A stretch of DNA of 64,000 nucleotides, taken from Methylohalomonas lacus (lineage in GTDB: Bacteria; Pseudomonadota; Gammaproteobacteria; Methylohalomonadales; Methylohalomonadaceae). The notes under the pieces were generated by a model. That model ran no database searches and was not told where the DNA came from. It was given only the letters and a program-made list of their open reading frames with translations. The stretch spans positions 1 to 64,000 of the forward strand of contig NZ_JANUCT010000016.1 in assembly GCF_024808875.1 (NCBI RefSeq), given 5' to 3'. Position 1 is the first letter of the stretch. Each line of letters opens with the position of its first letter. Position numbers and translations under genes: made by a program. Shown here piece after piece: positions 54,271-62,945 of the stretch.

Positions 54271-55119
54271 ATGCCGAATCAAGCCAGCGAACACAGTCCG
54301 GACAGCGCACGGCAACCCGCCGCACTGCTCGCCGATGTCCGCCGCATCGCCTACGACGCGGCCGCCCGCATCCTCACGGTTTACGACACCGACTTTGCCG
54401 TCGAACACAAGGACGACCGCAGTCCGTTGACCGAGGCCGACATGGCCGCACACCAGAGCATCGTGCAGGGGCTTAAGGCGCTGACGCCGGATATTCCGAT
54501 CCTGTCAGAGGAATCGACCGCGATCGCCTACAGTACCCGGCGAGACTGGCGGCAATACTGGCTGGTCGATCCGCTCGACGGCACGCGCGAGTTCGTCAAA
54601 CGCAATGGCGAATTCACCGTCAATATCGCCCTGATCGACAATCACCTGTGCACGCTCGGCGTCGTACTGGTGCCGGTGACCGGCGTATGCTACTACGCGG
54701 CACGCGACTACGGCGCTTTCAAGGTGTCGCCCGGCCAGGAGGCCCGCGCCATCCACACGCGCCCGGCTCAGCCGGATAATCTTGCCATTGCCGGCAGCCG
54801 CTCACACGGCAGCGAGCAGTTCCAGTCCTTCCTGCAGCAGCTGGGCGAAGCAGAAGTTGTCACGGTCGGCAGTTCACTCAAATCCTGCCTGATAGCGGAA
54901 GGCGAGGTCGATCTGTACCCGCGTTTCGGTCCCACATCGGAGTGGGATACTGCAGCCTCACAATGCGTGGTCGAGCAGGCCGGCGGCCTGGTCACGGATA
55001 TGCAGCTACAGCCGCTGCGCTACAACACCAAGGACTCGCTTCTGAACCCGAGTTTTCTCGTTATCGGCGATCCGACATACGACTGGACCCCTTACCTCGG
55101 CCACTTAAACGCCGATTAG
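54271..55119 (+). CDS. cysQ: 3'(2'),5'-bisphosphate nucleotidase
   Basis: Magnesium-dependent phosphatase that removes PAP, a by-product of sulfate assimilation. The 282 residues contain the metal-binding Glu-Glu of LSEESTA, the signature VDPLDGTREFVKRNGEF and the second motif SEWDTAASQCVVEQAGG. No Shine-Dalgarno sequence is visible and the probable -10 box is close to the start, so a very short leader is likely. Confidence 0.94.
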   Translation: MPNQASEHSPDSARQPAALLADVRRIAYDAAARILTVYDTDFAVEHKDDRSPLTEADMAAHQSIVQGLKALTPDIPILSEESTAIAYSTRRDWRQYWLVDPLDGTREFVKRNGEFTVNIALIDNHLCTLGVVLVPVTGVCYYAARDYGAFKVSPGQEARAIHTRPAQPDNLAIAGSRSHGSEQFQSFLQQLGEAEVVTVGSSLKSCLIAEGEVDLYPRFGPTSEWDTAASQCVVEQAGGLVTDMQLQPLRYNTKDSLLNPSFLVIGDPTYDWTPYLGHLNAD

Positions 55120-55133
55120 TCCCGACCCGGGAC
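55119..55133. terminator. Small hairpin between cysQ and the diguanylate cyclase gene
   Basis: GTCCCG-ACC-CGGGAC is a perfect 6-bp stem in the 18-base gap between two convergent genes. It could serve both directions. No T-run. Confidence 0.35.
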
Positions 55134-55137
55134 AGTC

Positions 55138-56220
55138 TCAGTTCCCGTCAATATCGGCATAGGTCGTTACCTGATTACGACCCTGTCGCTTGCTGTAGTA
55201 AAGCGCTCGATCGGCAAGTTCGAGTATATCCTCGGGCGTATGCGAATCAACCGGGTAACTGGCCATGCCGATACTGACTGAAAGCGGCAATGTTTTCTTG
55301 GGCACCGAGAATTTCACGTCAGCGACCGCCTCATGAATACGTTCGCCGACTTCGCACGCCTGCTCGGCATCGGTCTCCGACAGGAAGACAATGAATTCAT
55401 CGCCGCCGTAACGCGCCAGAATATCGGTCTCGCGCAGATTGTGCTTGATGGTATCGGCCAGCGTTTGGAGCATTTTATCTCCCAGGTCATGACCATATTC
55501 GTCATTGACGACTTTCAGGTTGTCAGCATCGATCATCATCACGGTAAACGAGTGCGAATAACGCACCGCCTTCAGGATTTCGCGTGTTGATAACTTGTTA
55601 TAGGCGCGCTTGTTGAGCAGGCCGGTCATATCGTCAGTTTCCGACAGATGTTCGAACATCTGTCGGGCAAAGTGCAGGTCTGCCGACAGCATGGCGATCA
55701 GATATCCAACCAGCAGAAACGGCGCGAACTGGATCATCAACTGTGTGAAATCAGTCAGCGCGAATTCACGGGCGTTAAACGCCGGATAGCCCAGATACAG
55801 GTACAAGCAGGTGATGAGCGCAAACTCGAGCAGCGTGGTCATTTTGCCCAGCGTCAAACCACTGGTAATAATCACAAGCAGGTACAGATGCAGCAACGGG
55901 CTTTCATTACGGCCGGTATAAAGACAGACCCAGGTAATGAAAGCGATCATCACCCATGTTTCAATCGCGATCTTCCAGCGCGCATCAATCTCGCGAAAAT
56001 TGATATAACGAAAGAGCAGTACGAACGCGGCAAAGCTGACCATCGCGACAACGACCATGAACGGGTCGACGACCAGCGTGCCCGGCGCAATGAAATAGAG
56101 CAGAACAAGAATCAGCAACAGCCATTCAAGCTCGGCGACGCTGCGGGAAAAGCCCCTGAGCTCTACCTGCTCGACGCTGAAGAGTTCGGCAAGACGAAAC
56201 TTGTTGTCTGGCTGATTCAT
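55138..56220 (-). CDS. Membrane diguanylate cyclase (GGDEF)
   Basis: Makes cyclic di-GMP. The N-terminal half (about 30-195) holds roughly six membrane helices. The GGDEF domain (about 205-355) has an intact active site (RYGGDEFIVF) and an RxxD inhibitory site (RETD) exactly five residues before it, so the enzyme should be active and feedback-inhibited. No sensor domain other than the membrane part. Converges with cysQ. Confidence 0.93.
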   Translation of the reverse strand: MNQPDNKFRLAELFSVEQVELRGFSRSVAELEWLLLILVLLYFIAPGTLVVDPFMVVVAMVSFAAFVLLFRYINFREIDARWKIAIETWVMIAFITWVCLYTGRNESPLLHLYLLVIITSGLTLGKMTTLLEFALITCLYLYLGYPAFNAREFALTDFTQLMIQFAPFLLVGYLIAMLSADLHFARQMFEHLSETDDMTGLLNKRAYNKLSTREILKAVRYSHSFTVMMIDADNLKVVNDEYGHDLGDKMLQTLADTIKHNLRETDILARYGGDEFIVFLSETDAEQACEVGERIHEAVADVKFSVPKKTLPLSVSIGMASYPVDSHTPEDILELADRALYYSKRQGRNQVTTYADIDGN

Positions 56221-56528
56221 AAAAACAGCAAATTCCCCCGATATTCTTTTTTTAACTCAACAAAGCGCCCTGTTGACTGATGATGCTTTGCTGTATCGGC
56301 AAGGCTGTATAGATACGATTGTATTCATACATTAATGGAAACCGTGGGAACTGGCTAGGGAGATTGCGTTTAAATTTGACATAAAACACGTCCCCGGGCC
56401 GGAACACCGCAACATAAAACAGGCGAGATCCAGGGCGAGCGGCGGCGAGCACGCTGGGGGGCGGCATGGACTGGCGTACGGTGCCGAACACAATGGCGGA
56501 GAATTATTAAGGGATGATGGCTAAGGGA
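56221..56528. other. Region between the diguanylate cyclase gene and tRNA-Phe
   Basis: About 300 bases without a credible gene. It holds an AT-rich stretch next to the cyclase start and a small inverted repeat TCAACA-N8-TGTTGA (56257-56276), possibly part of the cyclase promoter region. The last 50 bases belong downstream of tRNA-Phe and show no T-rich terminator. Confidence 0.4.
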
Positions 56529-56604
56529 TGGTGGCCGGGGACAGAATCGAACTGCCGACACAGGGATTTTCAGTCCCCTGCTCTACCAACTGAGCTACCC
56601 GGCC
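56529..56604 (-). tRNA. tRNA-Phe (anticodon GAA)
   Basis: A 76-base cloverleaf on the minus strand: acceptor GGCCGGG/CCCGGCC with encoded ACCA end, D-arm TAGCTCAGTTGGTAGAGCA, anticodon loop CTGAAAA with GAA, and T-loop AGTTCGATTCT. It reads UUU and UUC. Confidence 0.97.
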
Positions 56605-56912
56605 AACTTTTACTACTCATGACGAATCCGGATTACGTGGCGCCCGGACTGAAAATGGATTTACAGCCCTGCCTACCCTGTCTCTACGCGACCCCGCTAC
56701 CCGGCCAAATTTTACTACTCATGACAGAATCCGGATTACGTGGCGCCCGGACTGAAAATGGATTTACAGTCCGGCCTACCCTGTTGCTGTGTGACCCCGC
56801 TACCCGGCCAAATTTTTATTTTGGATGGTTGTTCGGACATTTTGCTTATGCCCGGAACTGATAACGGAGTTTCAGCCCTGCCTACCCTGTCACTGCGCGA
56901 CCCTGCCACACC
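56605..56912 (-). repeat. Three tandem ~103-bp repeats carrying decayed tRNA-Phe 5' halves
   Basis: Directly upstream of tRNA-Phe (in its direction of transcription) a unit of about 103 bases is repeated: CCCGGCCA recurs at 56598, 56700 and 56803, and the inner block GCCTACCCTGT at three matching places; the third copy is more diverged. In tRNA sense each unit starts GGCCGGGTAGC, like the tRNA, then has tRNA-like GTAGAG and CTGTAAATCC with extra bases. Each also contains a CCGGACTGAAAAT-type imperfect palindrome, best preserved at 56747-56774. No protein frame is credible here. Confidence 0.75.
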
Positions 56913-57038
56913 GAACAGGTGTTTTTTCTGATACTGCGGGCGGGGCGGGCGATGCGAAGGGCGTATTAAAGCCATCGACGGCGCGTCCGTCAAGCCATAA
57001 CCGACCCGGATTGCCAATTTTCAGCCATGGCCGGCGTT
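56913..57038. other. Spacer between the tRNA-derived repeats and yggX
   Basis: No gene or repeat is recognised. A short T-run (GTTTTTTCTG near 56921) follows the repeats, with a GC-rich stretch after it. Confidence 0.35.
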
Positions 57039-57317
57039 TTACTGTTCCGATTCGGGCGGCACGTAGCCTTCCGGCGCGGCCGATCCTTCACCGAAGAAGA
57101 ATTTTTCCATTTCCTGTTCGAGGAAGGCACGGGCCTTCGGCTCGATCGGCGTCAGCCGGTTTTCGTTGATCAGCATGGTCTGGTGGTTGAGCCACTCGTT
57201 CCAGGCTTCCTTGGAAACGTTTTCATAGATCCGCTTGCCGAGCTCGCCCGGATACGGCTGGCGTTCCAGACCCTCGGCCTGTTTACCCAGTTTTACGCAA
57301 TGCACCATGTGCGCCAT
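57039..57317 (-). CDS. yggX: Iron-trafficking / oxidative damage protection protein YggX
   Basis: Small cytosolic protein that protects iron-sulfur clusters from oxidants. The 92 residues contain the conserved Cys (VHCVKL), the block [18 protein letters not shown] and [15 protein letters not shown] precedes the first ATG by 7 bases. Its start lies inside the 3' end of mutY (35-base overlap), the usual mutY-yggX pair, which couples repair of oxidised bases with cluster protection. Confidence 0.96.
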   Translation of the reverse strand: MAHMVHCVKLGKQAEGLERQPYPGELGKRIYENVSKEAWNEWLNHQTMLINENRLTPIEPKARAFLEQEMEKFFFGEGSAAPEGYVPPESEQ

Positions 57318-58386
57318 CTTGATTCTCCTGTTGTTGCGTCTGCAGCGATGCCAGCAGAGACCGTATCGGTGCCGGCAGGCCCAGCCTCAACGCCGCATCC
57401 AGGCTGTACCAGTCTCCGGATGCAGCGTCGGCAACCCGTCGCGGGCGCCGGATTACGGCCTGTAGCGGCACGAGCTGCAGGCGAAAGTGTGTAAATGCAT
57501 GTTCGATCGGCGCCAGCGGTTCCGCCGTCCCGGTCAGCCCGTATCCCGCCAGCCAGTCGCGGCAGCTTGCTTCGTCCGGCCATTCCGGCAGGCACCAGAG
57601 GCCGCCCCAGATGCCGGTCGGCGCGCGCCGGGTCAGCATAATCTTGCCGGCGTTGTTCCAGAGTACGGCGAACACCCGTCGGCGCTGCGGCTTTTGTCGC
57701 TGTGGCCGGGCGCCCGGATAGTCCCCGACCCGGCCAGCGGCATACGCCTGGCAATCACCGGCCAGCGGGCAGGTCTCGCAACCCGGCCGGCGGCGCGTAC
57801 AGACGGTCGCGCCGAGGTCCATGATCGCCTGGGTATAGGCCGCCACGTCGCGTTGTGGCGTCTCCTGCTCGGCCAGTGTCCACAACTGCCGCGCCACCGC
57901 GGTCTCGCCCGGCCAACCGGGCACGGCATGATACCGTGCCAGCACGCGTTTCACATTACCGTCGAGTATCGCTTCCGGCTGACCGTCGGTCTGCGCCACG
58001 ATCGCCGCCGCCGTCGAGCGGCCGATACCGGGCAGGGTTTCCAGCGGCGCCCGCTGTGTCGGCAACCGGCCGCGGTGCTCGTCGCGGACGAGCCGCGCTG
58101 CCCGGTGCAGGTTACGGGCACGGGCGTAATAACCGAGCCCGCTCCAGTGTGCCAGTACATCATCCAGCGGCGCATCGGCCAGTGCCCTGACGCTCGGAAA
58201 GGCGCGCATGAACCGCTGAAAGTAGGGGATCACGGTCGCCACCTGGGTCTGCTGCAGCATGATCTCGGCGACCCAGACGCGATAGGCGATGCGGTTGCGC
58301 GAACCGCTGCGCCGCTGCCAGGGCAGATCATGGCGGCCATGCCGTTTTGCCCAGCGTAACAGCCGGGGCGCTATGGCGGCGGTCAT
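57283..58386 (-). CDS. mutY: Adenine DNA glycosylase MutY
   Basis: Removes adenine mispaired with 8-oxoguanine. The helix-hairpin-helix ([15 protein letters not shown]), catalytic Glu in [13 protein letters not shown], Asp in [13 protein letters not shown], and the [4Fe-4S] cysteines C-x6-C-x2-C-x5-C ([17 protein letters not shown]) are all present; a MutT-like 8-oxoG-recognition domain follows. I start at MTAAIAPRL, which overlaps the preceding stop as ATGA; the frame is open 43 codons further but that part lies in the preceding gene. Confidence 0.96.
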   Translation of the reverse strand: MTAAIAPRLLRWAKRHGRHDLPWQRRSGSRNRIAYRVWVAEIMLQQTQVATVIPYFQRFMRAFPSVRALADAPLDDVLAHWSGLGYYARARNLHRAARLVRDEHRGRLPTQRAPLETLPGIGRSTAAAIVAQTDGQPEAILDGNVKRVLARYHAVPGWPGETAVARQLWTLAEQETPQRDVAAYTQAIMDLGATVCTRRRPGCETCPLAGDCQAYAAGRVGDYPGARPQRQKPQRRRVFAVLWNNAGKIMLTRRAPTGIWGGLWCLPEWPDEASCRDWLAGYGLTGTAEPLAPIEHAFTHFRLQLVPLQAVIRRPRRVADAASGDWYSLDAALRLGLPAPIRSLLASLQTQQQENQDGAHGALRKTG

Positions 58387-58979
58387 TCGGGTATCTGCTC
58401 GCGCGTCAGTTGCTCGATGTTGAGTACGGTGCGTTCGGCTTCCTCGCGCATGCGCCTTTTCATCATCCATGTGCCGATCACCGGCGGCACCCAGAAATCC
58501 GGTTCGAGAGTGCATTGAAACGTCACCCGGGTACCACCATTGACGGCGCTAACCCGCCACACCGATTCACCGTAACGGTAATCGCTCGGCCCCGGGACGA
58601 TGCGGGTGTGTACGCTGGTGTCGCTTTCGATGATATCTTCGACCATGGTGGCCTCGAAACAGAAAAACCAGACACAGGTTTCGGTGACCAGCCGCCGGCG
58701 GATACCGGCGTCGTGCTCGAGTTCGCTGCTGTCGGTGATGGTACGGCTGATGCGCGTCAGCCGATCGTAGTCGGTGACGATGGCGTAAACCGCCGCCGGA
58801 TCGCTGTCGATGCGCATGCTGAGGTCGAGCCGGTAGCGGCCGTTGTCATACACGACCTCGGCGTCTTCCACCGTTCCGGCCTGGACGTCTGCTGACAGCA
58901 GCGCCAGGCCGGCCAGCAACAGGCCGCTGGCCGTCGCAGCACTAGAAACCGAGCGCGTCCTTGAGCTTGTCGCCGGCAC
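58383..58979 (-). CDS. SRPBCC/START-like secreted protein
   Basis: Predicted periplasmic protein of the polyketide-cyclase/START superfamily: a signal peptide (hydrophobic SGLLLAGLALLS, likely cut after VQA), then a helix-grip domain with IDSDPAAVYAIVTDYDRLTRI and the closing GTRVTFQCTLEPDFWVP. The start is uncertain; the best candidate is GTG at 58979, inside the end of the AsmA gene, and a TTG at 58919 is an alternative. It is coupled to mutY through an ATGA overlap. Ligand is unknown, probably a lipid or hydrophobic compound. Confidence 0.78.
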   Translation of the reverse strand: MPATSSRTRSVSSAATASGLLLAGLALLSADVQAGTVEDAEVVYDNGRYRLDLSMRIDSDPAAVYAIVTDYDRLTRISRTITDSSELEHDAGIRRRLVTETCVWFFCFEATMVEDIIESDTSVHTRIVPGPSDYRYGESVWRVSAVNGGTRVTFQCTLEPDFWVPPVIGTWMMKRRMREEAERTVLNIEQLTREQIPE

Positions 58980-61389
58980 CTTCACCGAGCTCTTCTTCCA
59001 GCTTCTTCTTGATCTTTTCCTCGGCCTTTTCGGTCTGTTCATCAATCGCCTTGTCGACCTTGGCCTTGACCAGCCCCTGGAAGTCGGGCTTGCAGCCGGG
59101 CTCGGCAAACGTGCCCTGGCAGCGCACCGGCACGGTATAGCCGCCGACCGCATCCAGACCTTCACCGCCCTGGCCCTTGGTGGTCTTCGCCACACTCGCC
59201 TTGACCGTGTAGTCGATCGCTTCACTGACCAGGCTGGCCTCGCCGGCACCGGCGACACGCAACGCCGGCGACTTGGCGCTGAGATCATCGTTTTTGATCA
59301 CGCCATCCTTGATGTTCAGCGTCGCGGTCATCTCCGAGAAGTCGGTCTGTTCCGATTCCGGCACTTCCTTGAGGCTCTGGCCCTCGAGGACAGCGTTGGC
59401 CTGGCGCAGGATATGGCCCAGATTGATGCCCTTGTAGGCACCGTTCTTGAACAGCAAGTCGGCGGTACCGCCAAGGGTCTTCTTCATGGCCTCGGCGTCG
59501 CCACCGCGGGCATTGAGATCGGCGTTGATATCGGCTGTACCGGTCAGCTTGGCGTCACCGGTCATGTCGTCGAGCAACGGCTCGATGTTGACCCCAGCCA
59601 GCTTGGTGGTGAACTGTACACGCGGCTGTTCGCCGGTAGCATTGAGATTCACCGCGCCATCGTAACTGCCGTCATACAGCTTGGCGTTGACCGGCGACAG
59701 GGCGATAACACCATTCTGGGCATTCAGCGCCAGGCTGACATCGCTCAGCTTCGCCTTGTTGATAGTCAGCTGACCGATTTTCAGATTGCCCTTTATGTCC
59801 AGGGCCCGCAGCGTCTCCAGCGGCAACTCGGCGGCCGCGCCCGCGCCCGCGGTCTCCGGAGTCGCCGGCGCCTCTTCCTCGCCCTCGGCCGGCGGCGGCA
59901 GGTAGCGGTCGGCGTTGATCTGATCAATATTCAGATCGAAACGCAGCGCCTGGTTGGCAATGTTGGCGATACTCAAGCTGCCGTTGGCCTTGGTATCATC
60001 CAGCGTCAGGCTCAGGTTGCTCAGGCTGACGCTGTTGGCCGTGCCGGCGTAGTCGCTTTCCAGCGCCAGTTTTGTCAGCACCTTCTCGTCGGCAGTCCTG
60101 GGCGGCTCGATGGCCAGCTCCTGCATCAGCTTGCGCGGATTGAACTCGGCCAGTTGCAGCTTGCCGTTGTAGCTCGGCTGGTTGAGCAGGTTCTTGGCGC
60201 TGACCATCAGCCTGGCATCAAGACCGAGGCCACTGATATCGAACTGGCCGTTGACGGCCGGGTTGTCGGTATCAGTCTGCGCGGCATTCAGTTCGCCGGC
60301 CAGCTCGGCCCCGAGCAGGGCAACTTCCAGCTCCGAGATCTGCGCGGTGCCGGCATTGGCATCGGCATCGAAGTTGGCATTCAGGCTGAACTCGGCCGGC
60401 TTGTCTTCCAGCTGCGCGGCCAGTTCGCCCTGGTCGAGCGCCTTCAAAAGCGCGGGCAGGCTGTCGCCGGAAATGCGGAAGAAGCCTTTAAGTCCCGGCA
60501 CCCGGCGGTCGATATTCTGCGCCTCTATGTCCCCTTCGACGCGCGTGTTCAGCGCGGTCAGTGACAGGGCTCGCACACTGGCACTATTGTTTTTCAGATC
60601 CGCGGCAAGGGTATCGGCACTCAGGTCAATCGTGGCGTTGCCACCGGGCAGCTGCGGCCCCTCAAGGTTGGACTCCAGTGTCAGCGGTGCCAGCTGGTAC
60701 TGCTGTTGCTCCAGGTCATAGCTGACCGTACCGGCCAGAGCCAGTGTTCCCTTGAGTTCCGGATCGCTGGCCTCGAAAGCCAGGTCCAGATCGATATCGA
60801 TCGGTTCGCCCGGCTTCAGTGCGCCGGTCTCTAGATTCAGATCCTCGATGAGATAACGCTGATCGTTCTGTTTATCAACCCAGCTGACACGACTGTCGCT
60901 GATATCCAGGCCACCGACGGCCAGGCCCGCGAGTGCCAGGCCTGATTGCTCATCGCTTTGCGGCTCGGCCGGCGCCTGTTCGGCTGCCTTGATCAAGTCA
61001 TCCCAGTTCGTGCGTCCCTGCGCATCGCGGGCGAGATTGGCATCCAGCCGATCGATGATCACAGTGCCCATCTCGATTTCCTTGCGCAAAAGCGGCAACA
61101 GCTTGACCCGAACCTCGATGCCCTCGGCCTGCACCATGGGCGCTTCACCGAAGCCCTCGGCATTGCTGAACACCAGCTTGCCGGTGGTCACACCGAGCCA
61201 GGGAAACACGGTGATACTGAGATCGCCAGGAATTTGCAGGTCGCGACCGGTCTGTTTTTTTACCAGTGCGGCAATATCATCCTTGTAATCATTCGGATCG
61301 ACATACATCGGAATAATGACTGCGGCGGCGGCGATAACAACCACCAGCACACCGATAAGGCCGAGCAGGATTTTCAGCAGTCCTTTCAT
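58942..61389 (-). CDS. AsmA-family inner-membrane protein
   Basis: Large repeat-beta-groove-like protein anchored by one N-terminal helix (KGLLKILLGLIGVLVVVI), with most of the 815 residues in the periplasm. The AsmA N-terminal block (YKDDIAALVKKQTGRDL, LSITVFPWLGV) and the C-terminal AsmA domain (LLFKNGAYKGINLGHIL, TLNIKDGVIKNDDL) are clear. AsmA-like proteins influence lipid transport to the outer membrane. I use the ATG with AGGTGA upstream; a GTG three codons earlier is possible. Its 3' end overlaps the next gene. Confidence 0.9.
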   Translation of the reverse strand: MKGLLKILLGLIGVLVVVIAAAAVIIPMYVDPNDYKDDIAALVKKQTGRDLQIPGDLSITVFPWLGVTTGKLVFSNAEGFGEAPMVQAEGIEVRVKLLPLLRKEIEMGTVIIDRLDANLARDAQGRTNWDDLIKAAEQAPAEPQSDEQSGLALAGLAVGGLDISDSRVSWVDKQNDQRYLIEDLNLETGALKPGEPIDIDLDLAFEASDPELKGTLALAGTVSYDLEQQQYQLAPLTLESNLEGPQLPGGNATIDLSADTLAADLKNNSASVRALSLTALNTRVEGDIEAQNIDRRVPGLKGFFRISGDSLPALLKALDQGELAAQLEDKPAEFSLNANFDADANAGTAQISELEVALLGAELAGELNAAQTDTDNPAVNGQFDISGLGLDARLMVSAKNLLNQPSYNGKLQLAEFNPRKLMQELAIEPPRTADEKVLTKLALESDYAGTANSVSLSNLSLTLDDTKANGSLSIANIANQALRFDLNIDQINADRYLPPPAEGEEEAPATPETAGAGAAAELPLETLRALDIKGNLKIGQLTINKAKLSDVSLALNAQNGVIALSPVNAKLYDGSYDGAVNLNATGEQPRVQFTTKLAGVNIEPLLDDMTGDAKLTGTADINADLNARGGDAEAMKKTLGGTADLLFKNGAYKGINLGHILRQANAVLEGQSLKEVPESEQTDFSEMTATLNIKDGVIKNDDLSAKSPALRVAGAGEASLVSEAIDYTVKASVAKTTKGQGGEGLDAVGGYTVPVRCQGTFAEPGCKPDFQGLVKAKVDKAIDEQTEKAEEKIKKKLEEELGEGAGDKLKDALGF

Positions 61390-61415
61390 GAAAGTCACCT
61401 AGTCTGGAAAATTCA

Positions 61416-62816
61416 TCATGTCGTGTTTTGCAGACGCTCGCGCGCCCGCCGGGCTGCGGCGCGCACCTGGTCCGGTGCCGTTCCACCGGGATGACGTCGC
61501 GCTGCCACTGAAGCTTCCAGCGACAGCTGATCGAAAATATCCTCGTCGATGGCACTACAGTACTGGCGCAGTTCCGCCAGCGGCAGATCGACGAGATCCT
61601 TGCCGGCGGCCAGTGCGTGGCTGACGATCTGGCCGACGATGGCATGAGCGTCGCGGAACGCGATGCCCTTTTCCACCAGATAGTCCGCCAGGTCGGTGGC
61701 CGTCGCCAGACCGCGACGCGCGGCCTCACGCATGGCGTCCGGCTTGACGGTAATGGCCGGGATCAGGGCGGCGTAGATCTTGACGCTGGCACGCACGGTA
61801 TCGATCGCGTCAAACAGCGGTTCCTTGTCTTCCTGGTTATCGCGGTTATAGGCCAGCGGCTGGGCTTTCATCAGCGTGAGCAACGCCATCAGGTCTCCAT
61901 ACACCCGACCGGTTTTACCGCGCACAAGTTCCGGGATATCCGGATTCTTTTTCTGCGGCATGATCGACGATCCGGTGCAGAAAGCATCGTCGATGTCGAT
62001 GAAACCGAACTGCTGCGACATCCACAACACCAGCTCTTCCGACATGCGCGACAGGTGCATCATGATAAGCGACGCACAGCTGGAAAATTCAATGGCGAAG
62101 TCACGATCGCTGACCGCGTCCAGCGAGTTCTCGCAGATACCGTCGAAGCCGAGCTGTTCGGCACTGTCGTAACGATCAATCGGGAAGCGCGTACCGGCGA
62201 GTGCCGCCGCGCCCAGTGGCGAGACGTTCATGCGCCGGCGACAGTCGACCAGCCGGCTGCGGTCGCGATACAGCATCTCGAACCAGGCCAGCATGTGGTG
62301 GCCGAAGCTGACCGGCTGGGCGGTCTGCAGGTGCGTGAAGCCGGGAATGATCGTGTCGGCCTCACGCTCGGCGACGTCGACGAGCGCCGTCATCATCCGG
62401 TCCAGGTCGACCGTCAGTTCATCGATCTCGTTGCGCAGGTACAGGCGTATATCGGTGGCGATCTGGTCGTTGCGCGAGCGGCCGGTGTGCAGTTTCTTGC
62501 CGACATCGCCGATACGCTCGGCCAGCCGTGCCTCAATATTCATGTGCACGTCCTCGAGCGCGTTGCTCCAGGCGAATTCACCGCGGGCAATGTCGGTGCC
62601 TATATCCTTCAGGCCCTTGATGATCTGGTCGCGCTCCGCCTCGGTCAGCGTGCCCACCCGGGCCAGCATGGTCACGTGGGCGATGGAGCCGTCGATGTCG
62701 CAGGCCGCCAGGCGCTTGTCAAAGTCGACCGAGGCGGTGAATTCTTCGACGAGTTCGTCGGTGGAGGCGCTGAAACGGCCACCCCACAGCTTGCCGGATT
62801 CCGAGAAGGCGCTCAT
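61416..62816 (-). CDS. argH: Argininosuccinate lyase
   Basis: Last step of arginine synthesis, splitting argininosuccinate into arginine and fumarate. The signature [12 protein letters not shown] is present, with [10 protein letters not shown] at the N terminus and HTGRSRNDQ for substrate binding. The 466 residues agree with the family. I start at MSAFSESG; the frame extends 19 codons upstream into the divergent promoter. Ends 26 bases before the AsmA gene. Confidence 0.97.
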   Translation of the reverse strand: MSAFSESGKLWGGRFSASTDELVEEFTASVDFDKRLAACDIDGSIAHVTMLARVGTLTEAERDQIIKGLKDIGTDIARGEFAWSNALEDVHMNIEARLAERIGDVGKKLHTGRSRNDQIATDIRLYLRNEIDELTVDLDRMMTALVDVAEREADTIIPGFTHLQTAQPVSFGHHMLAWFEMLYRDRSRLVDCRRRMNVSPLGAAALAGTRFPIDRYDSAEQLGFDGICENSLDAVSDRDFAIEFSSCASLIMMHLSRMSEELVLWMSQQFGFIDIDDAFCTGSSIMPQKKNPDIPELVRGKTGRVYGDLMALLTLMKAQPLAYNRDNQEDKEPLFDAIDTVRASVKIYAALIPAITVKPDAMREAARRGLATATDLADYLVEKGIAFRDAHAIVGQIVSHALAAGKDLVDLPLAELRQYCSAIDEDIFDQLSLEASVAARRHPGGTAPDQVRAAARRARERLQNTT

Positions 62817-62835
62817 GCTGGCATCATTCGAGTGT

Positions 62836-62863
62836 TTGAGAATTGAACAGGGACTAGTATAAC
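62836..62863 (+). promoter_or_regulatory. Promoter of algZ (with overlapping -10 for argH)
   Basis: On the plus strand TTGAGA (62836-62841) and TATAAC (62858-62863) are 16 bases apart, each five of six to consensus. On the minus strand TATACT (62856-62861) occupies almost the same bases and could be the argH -10, though its -35 is weak. The two divergent genes may therefore compete for RNA polymerase. Confidence 0.5.
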
Positions 62864-62881
62864 CCAGACCCATGAGCCTAC

Positions 62882-62909
62882 GCTGCCCGGTGGATCACAA
62901 TCGGGCAGC
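62882..62909 (+). promoter_or_regulatory. Stem-loop in the algZ leader
   Basis: GCTGCCCG and CGGGCAGC form a perfect 8-bp stem around a 12-base loop, between the algZ promoter and the start codon. No T-run follows. It could be a regulatory hairpin in the leader; the role is unknown. Confidence 0.4.
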
Positions 62910-62945
62910 CGGCCCGGTGTCGCTAACGGAATAACAACAACCGCC

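Noticed and set aside
56736-57017. Small frames in the repeat block next to tRNA-Phe
   Set aside because: They run through tandem tRNA-derived repeats, so the openness reflects repeated sequence and not coding.
58843-60564. Open frame of 573 codons on the plus strand inside the AsmA-family gene
   Set aside because: Antisense shadow of an AsmA protein with clear domains; no family features in the shadow.
61617-62846. Open frame of 409 codons opposite argH
   Set aside because: argH is unmistakable on the other strand, and the shadow has no Shine-Dalgarno or domain.
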